DNA from: an uncultured Mediterraneibacter sp.
GTDB lineage: Bacteria; Bacillota; Clostridia; Lachnospirales; Lachnospiraceae
Length of the DNA stretch: 64,000 nucleotides
Direction: 5' to 3'
Assembly: GCA_944383695.1 (NCBI GenBank)
Contig: CALWQP010000003.1
Span: 1 to 64,000, forward strand
Shown here: positions 49,039-58,727 of the stretch, one piece after another
Layout of the letters: every line of letters begins with the position of its first letter
Numbering within the stretch: position 1 is the first letter of the stretch
Position numbers and translations under genes: made by a program
Notes under the pieces: generated by a model
The model's input: only the letters and a program-made list of their open reading frames with translations
Told to the model about the DNA's origin: nothing
Database searches by the model: none

Positions 49039-49746
49039 TTACGCCTCCTCTACGCCACCGAATCTTCTGTGCCTGTGGTTAAACTCCTCGATTGCCTTCA
49101 CCAGCTCTTCCTTCGTAAAATCAGGCCATGGCACGTCAGCAAAATAGAACTCTGAATAGGCAAGCTGCCAGAGCAGATAATTGGACAGTCGCTGCTCTCC
49201 GCTGGTGCGGATCATCAGGTCCGGATCCGGGATGCCGTGGGTATCCAGATAAGACTCGAACACCGCCTCGTCGATCCGGTCAGGAGTCAGCTTACCATCC
49301 GCACAGTCCTGCGCCATTCTCCTCGCAGCACGGGTCATCTCATCCCGGCTGCCATAGTTGAGGGCAATAGTAAAGTTGAGCCCTCCGTTATTTACTGTAG
49401 CTGCCTCCAGCTCTCGTATCCTGTTCTTAATATCATCGTCCAGGGGTTCGATATCTCCGATCACGCGGATCTTCATATCGTTCTTCGCAGCCGTTTTGAG
49501 ACAGGTCTTCATATAATTGCGCAGCAGTGTCATGAGCGCCGCCACCTCGCCCTTGGGACGACTCCAGTTCTCTGTGGAAAACGCATAGACAGTCAGATAT
49601 TTGATTCCCATCCTCCATGCTTCTTCACAGATTTTCTCCACGTTCTTGCTGCCCTGAGCGTGGCCGTAATTCCGCGGCATTCCTTTTGCCTTGGCCCATC
49701 TGCCGTTTCCATCTAATATGATCGCAATATGCTGAGGTACTTTCAT
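49039..49746 (-). CDS. uppS: Isoprenyl transferase (undecaprenyl diphosphate synthase)
   Basis: UppS extends farnesyl diphosphate in cis to the lipid carrier for cell-wall synthesis. Motifs: IAIILDGNGRWAKAKGMPR at the start with the catalytic Asp, YLTVYAFSTENWSRP, and the C-terminal PDLMIRTSGEQRLSNYLLWQ. It has 235 residues. Confidence 0.96.
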   Translation of the reverse strand: MKVPQHIAIILDGNGRWAKAKGMPRNYGHAQGSKNVEKICEEAWRMGIKYLTVYAFSTENWSRPKGEVAALMTLLRNYMKTCLKTAAKNDMKIRVIGDIEPLDDDIKNRIRELEAATVNNGGLNFTIALNYGSRDEMTRAARRMAQDCADGKLTPDRIDEAVFESYLDTHGIPDPDLMIRTSGEQRLSNYLLWQLAYSEFYFADVPWPDFTKEELVKAIEEFNHRHRRFGGVEEA

Positions 49747-49874
49747 ATCCTTTTCCTCTCAAATTTTTCTTTTTGCCTCTTATAAAATTACGGTTTTTAA
49801 AGGGACTCCGCATATTCATACAAAAGGGGGCCTTACACCTGAAAGCCCCCTTCTTCTGTCTCTGCCTGATTGGA

Positions 49875-50426
49875 TCACACGGTCATGATTTCTTTGGATT
49901 TTGCCTCTACCATCTTGTCTATCTGCTCGACATATTTGTCTGTGATCTTCTGAAGTTCATCTTCCAGATCCTTGATTCCATCCTCTGAAATCTCAGTCCC
50001 TTTCAGTTTCTTGAAAGCAACATTCCCATCCCGGCGGATATTGCGGACAGCAACCTTCGCTGCCTCTCCTCTTTTCTTCACATCCTTTGCCAGCTCTTTT
50101 CTTCGTTCCTCGGTAAGCTCCGGGAACACAAGGCGGATGGAAGAACCGTCGTTTGTCGGGTTGATGCCGATATCTGATGTAAGGATCGCTTTTTCAATCT
50201 CCTTGAGCATGCTCTTCTCCCACGGCTGTATCTGGATCATGCGCGCCTCCGGCACAGATACATTCGCAACCTGCTGGATCGGGGTCGGAGCTCCGTAATA
50301 ATCTACAGTCAGCTTGTCAAGCACATGGGGATTGGCGCGTCCTGCGCGGATCGTCGCCAGTTCTCCGTCAAGGTTGTTGATGGTCTTCGTCATTTTCACG
50401 TCATATGCTGCCACTTTTTCGTTCAT
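49875..50426 (-). CDS. frr: Ribosome recycling factor
   Basis: RRF splits the ribosome after termination with EF-G. It has 183 residues: an N-terminal helix with the conserved LATIRAGRANPHVLDKL, the middle domain with YYGAPTPIQQVA, and the C-terminal helices with VRNIRRDGNVAFKKL. It is 34 bp after pyrH, the common order. Confidence 0.97.
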   Translation of the reverse strand: MNEKVAAYDVKMTKTINNLDGELATIRAGRANPHVLDKLTVDYYGAPTPIQQVANVSVPEARMIQIQPWEKSMLKEIEKAILTSDIGINPTNDGSSIRLVFPELTEERRKELAKDVKKRGEAAKVAVRNIRRDGNVAFKKLKGTEISEDGIKDLEDELQKITDKYVEQIDKMVEAKSKEIMTV

Positions 50427-50460
50427 ACTATAAGTCCTCCTGCTTTATATTGCTTTTATT

Positions 50461-51156
50461 TTAAACTGTGACTTTCGTTCCTGTGAAATTTCCGCTCAGC
50501 GTCTCCACGATGCTGTTTTCCTCATTGAGTCCGAACACAAGCATGGGCATCTTATTTTCCAGACACATGATGGATGCTGTCAGATCAACTGCCGCCAGCT
50601 TCTTATCGATCACCTCCTGGATCGAAACCTCATCATACTTCACTGCCGCCGGATTCACCTTCGGGTCGCTGTCATAGATGCCGTCGATGGCTTTCGCCAG
50701 AAGCATTGCGTCCGCCTCTATTTCGATCGCTCTTAAGACTGCTCCCGTATCTGTGGAGAAGTATGGATGCCCCGTGCCCCCGGCAAAGAAGATCACCTTA
50801 CCGTTCTCCAGTGCTTCCACTGCGGCGTCCTTTGAAAACAGAGCGGTGAACGCCCCGCATACAAACGGTGTGAACACTTCGGTCTTCATCCCCACATGGC
50901 GGAAGATATCTGATACATAAATACAGTTCATCACTGTCGCCAGCATCCCGATCTGGTCTGCCTTCGTTCTGTCGATCGTCTCGCTGGTCCTCCCTCTCCA
51001 GAAGTTACCGCCCCCTGTCACGATCGCGACCTGGATACCGTCATCGACAAGCTGCTTCACCTGCTCTGCAACACCGATACAGGTGACCTCGTCAAATCCG
51101 GTCTTCTTATCTCCCGCGAGAGCTTCTCCGCTCAGCTTTAGTAATACTCTTTTCAT
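50461..51156 (-). CDS. pyrH: UMP kinase
   Basis: PyrH phosphorylates UMP to UDP. It is an amino-acid-kinase-fold protein of 231 residues with RVLLKLSGEALAG, VTGGGNFWRG, FFAGGTGHPYFSTDTGA and AIDGIYDSDPK. In many Firmicutes rpsB-tsf lie just upstream; here the next gene upstream is lrgB, so that link is broken. Confidence 0.96.
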   Translation of the reverse strand: MKRVLLKLSGEALAGDKKTGFDEVTCIGVAEQVKQLVDDGIQVAIVTGGGNFWRGRTSETIDRTKADQIGMLATVMNCIYVSDIFRHVGMKTEVFTPFVCGAFTALFSKDAAVEALENGKVIFFAGGTGHPYFSTDTGAVLRAIEIEADAMLLAKAIDGIYDSDPKVNPAAVKYDEVSIQEVIDKKLAAVDLTASIMCLENKMPMLVFGLNEENSIVETLSGNFTGTKVTV

Positions 51157-51280
51157 TGTGTCTGCTCCTTTGATTTCTCTGTGCGGGATGCATCAGCCAT
51201 CCGCTCCCGCCGACCTAAAATGAAGTATAACATAAGTTTTCCATTTTGTCATGTATATATCCCGCATCCTGCTCATCTGG

Positions 51281-51961
51281 TCACAGTACAGCCATGGAAA
51301 GCAGCACGGTAATGATCCCGCAGACACCGATGGCCAGGCCGCTCATAGCTCCTTCCACCTCGCCCAGCTCAACCGCCTTCGACGTGCCTACCGCATGGCT
51401 GGAAGCGCCGATGGCAAGTCCTGCTGCCACGGGGTCTGTCACTTTAAATATCCGAATGAGCAGCGGCGCAATGATACTTCCCAGAATTCCGGTGCCGATC
51501 ACAGCCACCACCGTGATAGGCACCACGCCGCCTGCCGGCTCCGAAATGCTGACCGCAATAGGCGTAGTCACAGATTTGGGCAGCAGCGATATGGTCAGGC
51601 TCTCGTCCAGTCCGAACAGTCTGCACAGCCCATATACACTCAGCATGGACGCCGCTGATCCCGCAGTACATCCCACAAGAATCGGCAGCCAGTACCGCTT
51701 CAGTATCTTTATTTTTGTATAGATTGCCACTGCAAGGCACGACGTGGCAGGCGCAAGGAACATATTGATGACCTCCCCGCCCGCATTGTAGGCTTCATAT
51801 GGTATTTTAAAAATGAGAAGCACACCCGCTATCAGCACGATGGCAATGATCAGCGGATTGCACACCGGCGTCTTCAGCTTTTGCTGCAGCTTCACTCCTA
51901 TGCCGAACGCAGCCACGCTGAGCGCCACTCCAAAATACGGCGATGAAAATAGTTCACTCAC
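51281..51961 (-). CDS. lrgB: LrgB-family membrane protein
   Basis: A 226-residue membrane protein with about seven segments. NPLIIAIVLIAGVL, LPKSVTTPIAVSISEPAGG and GTSKAVELGEVEGAMSGLAI are family marks. With LrgA it forms a holin/antiholin-like pair, in several species linked to pyruvate uptake and cell lysis control. It overlaps lrgA by 8 bp. Confidence 0.92.
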   Translation of the reverse strand: MSELFSSPYFGVALSVAAFGIGVKLQQKLKTPVCNPLIIAIVLIAGVLLIFKIPYEAYNAGGEVINMFLAPATSCLAVAIYTKIKILKRYWLPILVGCTAGSAASMLSVYGLCRLFGLDESLTISLLPKSVTTPIAVSISEPAGGVVPITVVAVIGTGILGSIIAPLLIRIFKVTDPVAAGLAIGASSHAVGTSKAVELGEVEGAMSGLAIGVCGIITVLLSMAVL

Positions 51962-52370
51962 GGCTCTCCTCCTTTCCTGCCATACAGCTCTTCTGTCCTG
52001 CTTCTTCTGCTCTGTTTCCCCCTCTGTTCATCAGCCGCAGAGTCAGCTTCACACTCCAGGCCGTCACCGCAAACGTGATGATCGTTGAGACAACGCAGAT
52101 AATGACAAGCTGTATCACTGAGCTTTCCAGCACGTCAAAATAGTTGATGATGCTCACCCCGGCAGGGATAAAGAAAAATGCCATATTTTCCAGCAGGAAA
52201 TCTGCCTTTTCCTGAATGTATTCTATCCTGAGCAGCCCGGTGACCAGGCATGCCAGCAGCAGCGCCATACCAATCACGCTTGCCGGGAAGGCAAACGGCA
52301 GCACCTGCTCGATGACCTGGCTCAGCCAGCACACTGCAAAAATAATCCCAATCTGTTTGATGATCTTCAT
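51954..52370 (-). CDS. lrgA: CidA/LrgA-family membrane protein
   Basis: A 138-residue, four-helix membrane protein with IIFAVCWLSQVIEQVLPF, FPASVIGMALLLACL and LLENMAFFFIPAGVSIINY, all family patterns. The start is placed at the ATG before KIIKQIG, where relatives begin, 11 bases after GAGAGG. No LytTR-type two-component system, the usual regulator, is adjacent. Confidence 0.88.
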   Translation of the reverse strand: MKIIKQIGIIFAVCWLSQVIEQVLPFAFPASVIGMALLLACLVTGLLRIEYIQEKADFLLENMAFFFIPAGVSIINYFDVLESSVIQLVIICVVSTIITFAVTAWSVKLTLRLMNRGGNRAEEAGQKSCMAGKEESRE

Positions 52371-52761
52371 AAAATGTTTTCCTCTCTGTCCCTCACTTCC
52401 ATCTGTTGTCACAGATGCATAGCTGTGTATATAAATACCGCTGATATTTTACAACTGATATGTGCATGTACGAAGACATGTACGCGACCGGCTTTAATAA
52501 AATACCATCACACTTTCAAATATGCAACTGATTCTAAAAAGCAGGTCAATTCCAAAAACATATTGACATTTACTTGACAATGTTTTATGATACATGTGTT
52601 TTCACACTTTAAACAACTAAAGTTTTACAGTACGAAGTTATTGTTGATATTTTTATATCATTTGTTATTATATCAATTTATACAAATATAACGCCGGATT
52701 TGGAGAGCGGCAGTATCATTTTCCAAAAACCGGCGCATAACAAAACCGGAGGTAAACAACT
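52371..52761 (+). promoter_or_regulatory. aroF promoter and leader
   Basis: TTGACA (52563-52568) and TATGAT (52586-52591) are 17 bp apart. The leader of about 160 bases is AT-rich, then holds a long inverted repeat: CGCCGG (52692-52697) with TTTGGA, answered by TCCAAA and CCGGCG (52740-52745), just before the CCGGAGG ribosome site. With no T-run it is not a terminator; translational control is possible. A direct repeat CATGTACG lies near 52464-52485. I see no gene in this stretch. Confidence 0.6.
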
Positions 52762-53775
52762 ATGATCATTGTATTAAAACCACACACAACAGAAGAAAAT
52801 GTCACTCGCGTCGAAAACCTTATCAAAAACAGAGGACTGGACACTCATGTCGTACGTGGTACGGAAATGACCATCATCGGATGCATTGGCGATACGACGT
52901 TGATCGATCCCAGGCTTTTCGAAGTAGACAGCAGTATCGATAAAGTCATGCATGTCCAGGAGCCGTATAAACTTGCCAACCGGGCATTCCACCCGGAAGA
53001 TTCCGTGATCGACGTATCCGGCGTCAAAATCGGAGGCGGCCACATGGGACTGGTCGCAGGACCATGTTCTGTAGAATCTTTTGAGCAGGTGCTGGAAATC
53101 GCAAAAGCGGCAAAGGCGTCCGGAGCAAACCTTCTCCGGGGAGGAGCTTTCAAACCAAGAACAAGTCCATACTCTTTCCAGGGACTTGGCCTGGAAGGAC
53201 TGGATATCCTCTGCAAAGTAAAGGAAGAAGTCGGACTTCCCATCGTAACAGAACTGATGTCCTCTCAGCATCTGGATATCTTCAACGAAAAAGTAGACTT
53301 GATCCAGATCGGAGCCCGCAACATGCAGAACTTCGACCTGTTAAAACAGCTCGGCCAGGTGGACCGCCCAATCCTTTTAAAACGCGGATTAAACGCTACC
53401 TACGAAGAATGGATCATGTCCGCAGAATATATCATGGCTGCCGGCAATGAAAATGTCATTCTCTGCGAGCGGGGTATCCGCACCTTTGAGACATACACCC
53501 GGAATACCCTGGACCTCCAGAGCATTCCGGTCCTGCACAAGAAGACCCACCTTCCGGTCATTGTCGACCCAAGCCATGCCGGAGGAAAATGGTGGCTCGT
53601 AGAGCCCATGGCAAAAGCCGCCGTGGCTGCGGGGGCTGACGGACTTATGGTAGAGGTACACAACAATCCGGAGTGCGCCCTGTGCGACGGAGCACAGTCA
53701 CTGAAACCCGAAAAATACGACTCACTGCTCACTCAAGTGAAACAGATTGCAGAAGTTGTTGGAAAAATTCTGTAG
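52762..53775 (+). CDS. aroF: 3-deoxy-7-phosphoheptulonate synthase (DAHP synthase)
   Basis: This enzyme starts the shikimate pathway by joining phosphoenolpyruvate and erythrose-4-phosphate. The first 70 residues are the small ferredoxin-like domain of type I-beta enzymes (allosteric site). The barrel has MGLVAGPCSVESFEQ, LLRGGAFKPRTSPYSFQG, IGARNMQNFDLL and VDPSHAGGKWWLV. It has 337 residues. It is followed 60 bp later by aroB. Confidence 0.95.
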   Translation: MIIVLKPHTTEENVTRVENLIKNRGLDTHVVRGTEMTIIGCIGDTTLIDPRLFEVDSSIDKVMHVQEPYKLANRAFHPEDSVIDVSGVKIGGGHMGLVAGPCSVESFEQVLEIAKAAKASGANLLRGGAFKPRTSPYSFQGLGLEGLDILCKVKEEVGLPIVTELMSSQHLDIFNEKVDLIQIGARNMQNFDLLKQLGQVDRPILLKRGLNATYEEWIMSAEYIMAAGNENVILCERGIRTFETYTRNTLDLQSIPVLHKKTHLPVIVDPSHAGGKWWLVEPMAKAAVAAGADGLMVEVHNNPECALCDGAQSLKPEKYDSLLTQVKQIAEVVGKIL

Positions 53776-53782
53776 ACTTTTC

Positions 53783-53805
53783 TAAAAGGGGGCTGACCCC
53801 TTTTA
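53783..53805 (+). terminator. Weak hairpin between aroF and aroB
   Basis: TAAAAGGGG and CCCCTTTTA with a five-base loop. No T-tract beyond the stem, so it may only attenuate. Confidence 0.4.
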
Positions 53806-53835
53806 CCGAATTTGTCAGTAAAGGAGAGTCAACTC

Positions 53836-54888
53836 ATGAAATTGACAGTCAACTTAGATGAGAACAGTTATCCCATCTATATAGAGAATGGTATCCTCGC
53901 CAGGGCCGGCAGATATATCCCCCGGTGCTTCAGGGGGAAAAAGATCATGGTGGTCTCCGATGATCATGTATTTCCCCTGTACGGCGACGTTCTTCTAAGC
54001 TCTCTGAATGGATATGAATGTCATTCTGTCGTGCTCCCGCATGGGGAACCGACAAAGAACTTTCAGACTTTGCCAAAAATCTATGAAGCGATGCTTTCGG
54101 CAAAAATATCAAGAAGTGATCTTGTGATCGCACTTGGCGGCGGGGTGATCGGAGATCTGGCCGGATTCGCCGCAGCGAGCTTCCTGCGCGGTGTGAAATT
54201 GGTACAGATTCCGACTTCCCTGCTGGCACAGGTGGATTCTTCTGTAGGCGGTAAGGTGGCCGTGGATCTTCCCCAGGGAAAGAATCTCGTGGGCGCTTTC
54301 TACCATCCGAGACTGGTGCTCATAGATCCGGATGTACTTGACACACTGCCGCCCCACTTTATCAGCGACGGTATGGGAGAGGTCATCAAATATGGCTGCA
54401 TCAGGGACAGAGCGCTTTTCGATCAGCTCTGCTCCCACTCGTCTTTCGAAGACCTGAAGCCGGCACTGACAGAGGTCATTGCGCGGTGTGTGGATATCAA
54501 GCGCATCGTTGTGGAGACAGATCAGTTAGATACCGGCGAACGCATGCTCCTGAACTTCGGGCACACGCTCGCGCACACCATTGAGCAGTATTACCACTAC
54601 GAGCGGGAAAGTCATGGTGAGGCTGTTGGGATCGGCATGTATCAGATTACCAAAATTGCCGAAGAAAAAGGACTGACTGTTCCCGGATGCGCCAGAAAGA
54701 TCAAAGAAGCTCTGGACATCTATGGGCTGCCCTCTTCCTGCGGGCTTCCCATGTCCTCCCTGAAAGATGCCGTCACACTGGATAAGAAAAACCTGAACGG
54801 ACATCTCAATGTGGTGCTGTTGAAGGACATCGGGGACAGCTATATATATCCGACAGATATGGAGTTTTTCCCTGAATGCGAGTGTTAA
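53836..54888 (+). CDS. aroB: 3-dehydroquinate synthase
   Basis: AroB closes the ring to dehydroquinate, using NAD and a divalent metal. GGGVIGDLAGFAAASFLRG, QIPTSLLAQVDSSVGGK, NFGHTLAHTIEQ and SHGEAVGIGM are present. The ATG after GGAGAG is chosen, giving 350 residues; a frame from eight codons upstream overlaps the ribosome site. The rest of the shikimate genes are not here. Confidence 0.95.
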   Translation: MKLTVNLDENSYPIYIENGILARAGRYIPRCFRGKKIMVVSDDHVFPLYGDVLLSSLNGYECHSVVLPHGEPTKNFQTLPKIYEAMLSAKISRSDLVIALGGGVIGDLAGFAAASFLRGVKLVQIPTSLLAQVDSSVGGKVAVDLPQGKNLVGAFYHPRLVLIDPDVLDTLPPHFISDGMGEVIKYGCIRDRALFDQLCSHSSFEDLKPALTEVIARCVDIKRIVVETDQLDTGERMLLNFGHTLAHTIEQYYHYERESHGEAVGIGMYQITKIAEEKGLTVPGCARKIKEALDIYGLPSSCGLPMSSLKDAVTLDKKNLNGHLNVVLLKDIGDSYIYPTDMEFFPECEC

Positions 54889-54971
54889 AAGCCACATTTT
54901 CCGGCGGGAGGCTCCGACTCCGCTGTTTCCCGCATTTGCTTAAGTCAGAGGTCTTCCCTGAAAATCCAGTT

Positions 54972-57317
54972 TTATTTCCCCTGCATCCCCCGGTACACTT
55001 TCTCTGCTGTCATGGGCAGTTCTCTTATGATCACTCCCACCGCGTTCTGGATCGCGTTTGATATCGCCGGGGACGGTGTATTGATAACAATTTCCCCTAT
55101 GGATTTTGCACCAAAAGGTCCTGTGGGCTCATAGCTGCTCTCAAATTCCACTCGGATATTTCCCACGTCAAGGCGGCTGGGTATCTTATACTGCATGAAG
55201 GAATTACTGTAATTCTTTCCTTTTGCATTGTATACCACATCCTCGTAAAGCGCCATGCCAATTCCCTGGGCGATGCCGCCCTCGGTCTGGATGCGGGCGA
55301 GATTCGGATTCACGACGGTGCCGCAATCCACAACTGCAGCATAGTCTATCAGCTCTATTACTCCTGTTTCTTTATCGATTTCCACCTCTGCGATGCCTGC
55401 CATAAACGGCGGCGGAGAGGTCGGGGAAGAAAATGCTTCATTTGCGGAAAGCGGCGCATTGCTGCTGCACATCACGCGGTTTCCGATCTCTTTTCTGGAA
55501 ATAGAATCCCCTGTTTTCAAATTTGTCACTTTTTGTCCGTCAAATTCAACGTCATCTGAAGAGCACCCCAGATACTCTGCGCCCCTCTCACAAATCTTTG
55601 CCCGGAGAGTCTCACAGGTCTTTACGACAGCCATCCCGGTCACATAGGTCGTACTGGATGCATAAGACCCGCAGTCATATGGTGAAGTGTCCGTGTCCAC
55701 GCCGGATACAATGATATCCTCCAGCTCACAGTCCAGGCACTCTGCCGCCATCTGCGAGAGGATCGTGTCACATCCGGTTCCCATATCCGTGGCGCCGATC
55801 ATCAGGCTGTAAAAACCGTCATCATTGACTTTGATGGCAACAGAGCCTGTATCTACTCCGGAGATGCCCGAACCCTGCATTGCCATGGCAACTCCCACAC
55901 CGCGTACCTTGCCGTTCCCCATATCCCGGCGCGGGTATTTCCCATCCCAGCCGATCATCTCTTTCGCCCGCTTCAGGCAGCGGTCCAGAGCACAGCTACG
56001 GGCTGTCTCCCCATAATACGCGGGCATGACCTGCCCTTCCCGGACCATATTTTTCTCACGCAGTACAGCAGGATCCATCCCCAGCACCTGGGCAAGTTCA
56101 TTTACCGCTGATTCTATCGCGAAGATGCCCTGGGTCGCGCCGTACCCGCGGTATGCCCCGGCGGACATGACATTTGTATATACCACATCGTAAGTGAAAC
56201 GAAAGGCCTCCGCCTTCCCATAAAGAGGGATGGATTTATGTCCGGAAAGCCCGACGGTCGTAGGACCGTGTTCTCCAAACGCGCCTGTATTTGAAAGAGT
56301 ATAAAGGTCAATGCCCCTGATGTTTCCTTCCTTGTCAGCTCCCAGGCGGACATGCATCTCCATCTCGTGGCGCGGCGAGGATGCGATCAGGGATTCCTCT
56401 CTTGTATAAATGATCTTTGCCGGTTTTCCCGTCTTCCATGTGACAATCGACGGATAGACCTCTGACACTGAAGTCTGTTTCGCACCGAAACCGCCGCCGA
56501 TCCTTGGTTTTACCACACGGACTTTATGTTTCGGGATGTCCAGCGCGTTTGCGAGGATTCGGCGGACATGGAACGGCACCTGGGTAGAAGACACGACATT
56601 CAGCCTGCCGTAAGTGTCCAGATATGTGTAAGTGCGGAATGTCTCCATCATGGCCTGCTGGTTCGCCTTTGTGTGATAGACACGGTCGATCACATAGTCG
56701 CAGGATGCCAGCACTTCCTCTATATTCCCGCTCTCGCTCATTTCATGGGCGCACAGATTGCGCTTGTTATCTGCTCCCACCGGGCAGAGGCTTTTCCAAT
56801 TTTCCTCGGGATGGACGAGGATGGGATTGTCCTTTGCCGTGTGGAAATCAAGGACCGGCTCCAACACTTCATACTTGACCTTGATCAGTTTCATGGCCTT
56901 TTTCACTGCTTCTTCCGACGTGCCCGCCACGATCGCCGCCGCGTCTCCCACAAAACGGACTCTCTGATCCAGGATCAGACGGTCATAAGGGCTGGGCTCG
57001 GGATAGGTCTGTCCCGCCATTGTAAACCGCTTATCCGGACAGTCCTTATAGGTAAGTATACACTCGATTCCGGGAACTGCTTCTGCTCTTGTGATATTGA
57101 TATCCTTGATCAGCGCATGGGCGTGAGGACTTCTCAGCACTTTCACGATCAGGCAGTCCGAAGGGGCAAGGTCGTTTGTATAGACTGCTTTCCCTGTCAC
57201 AAGAGCAGGGGCGTCCACCTTTGACACCGGCTGATTGACAACCCGGAGTTTTCCGGGATTCTTTACAGTTCCGGCTTGTTTTTTATCCATTTTCTCAGTC
57301 ATTGCCGCTGCCATCAT
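54972..57317 (-). CDS. Molybdenum hydroxylase large subunit (xanthine dehydrogenase type)
   Basis: A 781-residue subunit holding the molybdopterin site. The N-terminal domain reads VNQPVSKVDAPALVTGKAVY; the cofactor-binding core has RIGGGFGAKQTSV, SAGAYRGYGATQG, and the C terminus carries the active-site Glu in GPFGAKSIGEIVIN. It fits the xanthine dehydrogenase/purine or nicotinate hydroxylase group; the substrate cannot be settled. Its start overlaps the iron-sulfur gene (ATGATG). No cofactor maturation genes are adjacent. Confidence 0.9.
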   Translation of the reverse strand: MMAAAMTEKMDKKQAGTVKNPGKLRVVNQPVSKVDAPALVTGKAVYTNDLAPSDCLIVKVLRSPHAHALIKDINITRAEAVPGIECILTYKDCPDKRFTMAGQTYPEPSPYDRLILDQRVRFVGDAAAIVAGTSEEAVKKAMKLIKVKYEVLEPVLDFHTAKDNPILVHPEENWKSLCPVGADNKRNLCAHEMSESGNIEEVLASCDYVIDRVYHTKANQQAMMETFRTYTYLDTYGRLNVVSSTQVPFHVRRILANALDIPKHKVRVVKPRIGGGFGAKQTSVSEVYPSIVTWKTGKPAKIIYTREESLIASSPRHEMEMHVRLGADKEGNIRGIDLYTLSNTGAFGEHGPTTVGLSGHKSIPLYGKAEAFRFTYDVVYTNVMSAGAYRGYGATQGIFAIESAVNELAQVLGMDPAVLREKNMVREGQVMPAYYGETARSCALDRCLKRAKEMIGWDGKYPRRDMGNGKVRGVGVAMAMQGSGISGVDTGSVAIKVNDDGFYSLMIGATDMGTGCDTILSQMAAECLDCELEDIIVSGVDTDTSPYDCGSYASSTTYVTGMAVVKTCETLRAKICERGAEYLGCSSDDVEFDGQKVTNLKTGDSISRKEIGNRVMCSSNAPLSANEAFSSPTSPPPFMAGIAEVEIDKETGVIELIDYAAVVDCGTVVNPNLARIQTEGGIAQGIGMALYEDVVYNAKGKNYSNSFMQYKIPSRLDVGNIRVEFESSYEPTGPFGAKSIGEIVINTPSPAISNAIQNAVGVIIRELPMTAEKVYRGMQGK

Positions 57318-57805
57318 GCCGTTGCCTCCCCTCTCCTCTGCGCCATCTTTTGCGTCTTCTTTGCCTGCATATATTTCTGTATGGCGCGGAGCTGACCCAT
57401 GTACCCGGTACAGCGGCAGAGATTTCCCGCCAGATATTCCTTGATCTCATCAATGCCCGGACTGTCCAGTTCCCGGAACATTGCCAGTACATTCATAATG
57501 AAACCAGGAGAACAGAATCCGCATTGTTCTGCCCCTTCTCCTGCAAGAAATGAGCCGAACTCCTCCGCCTCTTCCGCAACACCTTCCAGAGTTGTCACCT
57601 CATGTCCCGCGATGGATGCGGCAAGCACGGAGCAGGACAGGCGGGACTTACCGTCGATCCAGACCGTACACAGCCCGCAGTTGGTCGTCTCACACCCGCA
57701 CTTCACACTCTTGCATCCAAGGTCGCGCAGGACGTTCAGAAGAACCGCGTCCGCTCCGATCTCAGCTGTCACCTGTTTCTGATTTAAAATAAACTGTATC
57801 TCCAT
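57314..57805 (-). CDS. Molybdenum hydroxylase [2Fe-2S] subunit
   Basis: 163 residues with a plant-ferredoxin-like cluster (CGCETTNCGLCTVWIDGK and LSC) and a second helical domain with CGFCSPGFIM and CRCTGYM. It passes electrons from the molybdenum centre to FAD. It is packed directly against the FAD subunit stop (TAAATG). Confidence 0.93.
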   Translation of the reverse strand: MEIQFILNQKQVTAEIGADAVLLNVLRDLGCKSVKCGCETTNCGLCTVWIDGKSRLSCSVLAASIAGHEVTTLEGVAEEAEEFGSFLAGEGAEQCGFCSPGFIMNVLAMFRELDSPGIDEIKEYLAGNLCRCTGYMGQLRAIQKYMQAKKTQKMAQRRGEATA

Positions 57806-58609
57806 TTATCTTCCCTCCGCCAGGATCGAACTCATCTCACGGCGGATCAGGACCTCCGCCAGATGCCGCCTGTACTCTGCGCTTCCTCTCATATTCGTCC
57901 CATATGTGAATTCTGACGCCGCCTGCCGCGCATATTCCGCGAGCATTTCTTCAGAGACGTCTTTGGGGATTTCCCACTGCTTTTCCAGGAGGGCTGCCTT
58001 CATCGGTCTTGCTCCCACGCAGAAATACCAGGTCTCCTTCCCATGAACCATACCGGTGACAACGGAACAGGCGATCACCGGGAAATCCGTCTTTGTCTGC
58101 CGGATCGACTCATAACGAAATTTTCTCTTGCTCTTTCTGACAATGAGAGAGAGCAGGATGTCCTTATCCGGCTTCCTGTTGACGAATTCAGACAATCGGA
58201 TCGTCCCTCCGTCATACAGCTCGACAAACGTATCTAATGCGAGGAACGCAGTCAGCACGTCGGAAAATCCAAATCTCCCATAAATGCTCCCGCCCACAGT
58301 TGCCTGATTCCGGAACTGGACTCCCACGATATGGCGGACCGACTCCGCAATCCCATCGCCGTACATCTCTTTGAGTGCCTCACACTCCTCCAGCTGGCGC
58401 AAGGTGCACATAGCGCCGATTTTGATCACATTATCAGATTCCTCAATCTGGTCCAGCCCCAGCTCCGACAGATCGATCACTGTCTTGACTCTCGCATTTC
58501 CAAGGCGCATCCACATCATGCCGCCCATAACACGGCTGCTGCGCGCCTGATTCAGCTCATACGCCTCCTCCGGCGTCTTTGCTTTCACATAATTACTGAT
58601 CGTAAGCAC
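57806..58609 (-). CDS. Molybdenum hydroxylase FAD-binding subunit
   Basis: 267 residues with the FAD-binding pattern SSRVMGGMMWMRLG near the start and VGVQFRNQATVGGSIYGRFG in the middle; the C-terminal CO-dehydrogenase-type domain follows. Translation begins at GTG five bases after GGAGAG. It is the first gene of the three-gene operon. Confidence 0.9.
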   Translation of the reverse strand: MLTISNYVKAKTPEEAYELNQARSSRVMGGMMWMRLGNARVKTVIDLSELGLDQIEESDNVIKIGAMCTLRQLEECEALKEMYGDGIAESVRHIVGVQFRNQATVGGSIYGRFGFSDVLTAFLALDTFVELYDGGTIRLSEFVNRKPDKDILLSLIVRKSKRKFRYESIRQTKTDFPVIACSVVTGMVHGKETWYFCVGARPMKAALLEKQWEIPKDVSEEMLAEYARQAASEFTYGTNMRGSAEYRRHLAEVLIRREMSSILAEGR

Positions 58610-58676
58610 AATGGCTCTCCTTTCTCAATTCTGCCGGATGTTTCTCTCTGACAGATCCATGTGATGATAGATGAAT

Positions 58677-58727
58677 ATTATAAGATTTCACTTCTTTTAA
58701 ACCGCTAAACCGCGCAAAAAAAGTGCA
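58677..58727 (-). promoter_or_regulatory. Promoter of the molybdenum hydroxylase operon with tandem 8-mer
   Basis: TATAAT (58677-58682) on the minus strand. Its -35 position falls inside an exact tandem repeat of GCGGTTTA (58698-58713), a likely activator or repressor site. Just upstream, TTTGCACTTTTTTT (about 58715-58728) resembles the boxes of the amino-sugar island but in the opposite orientation. Confidence 0.5.
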
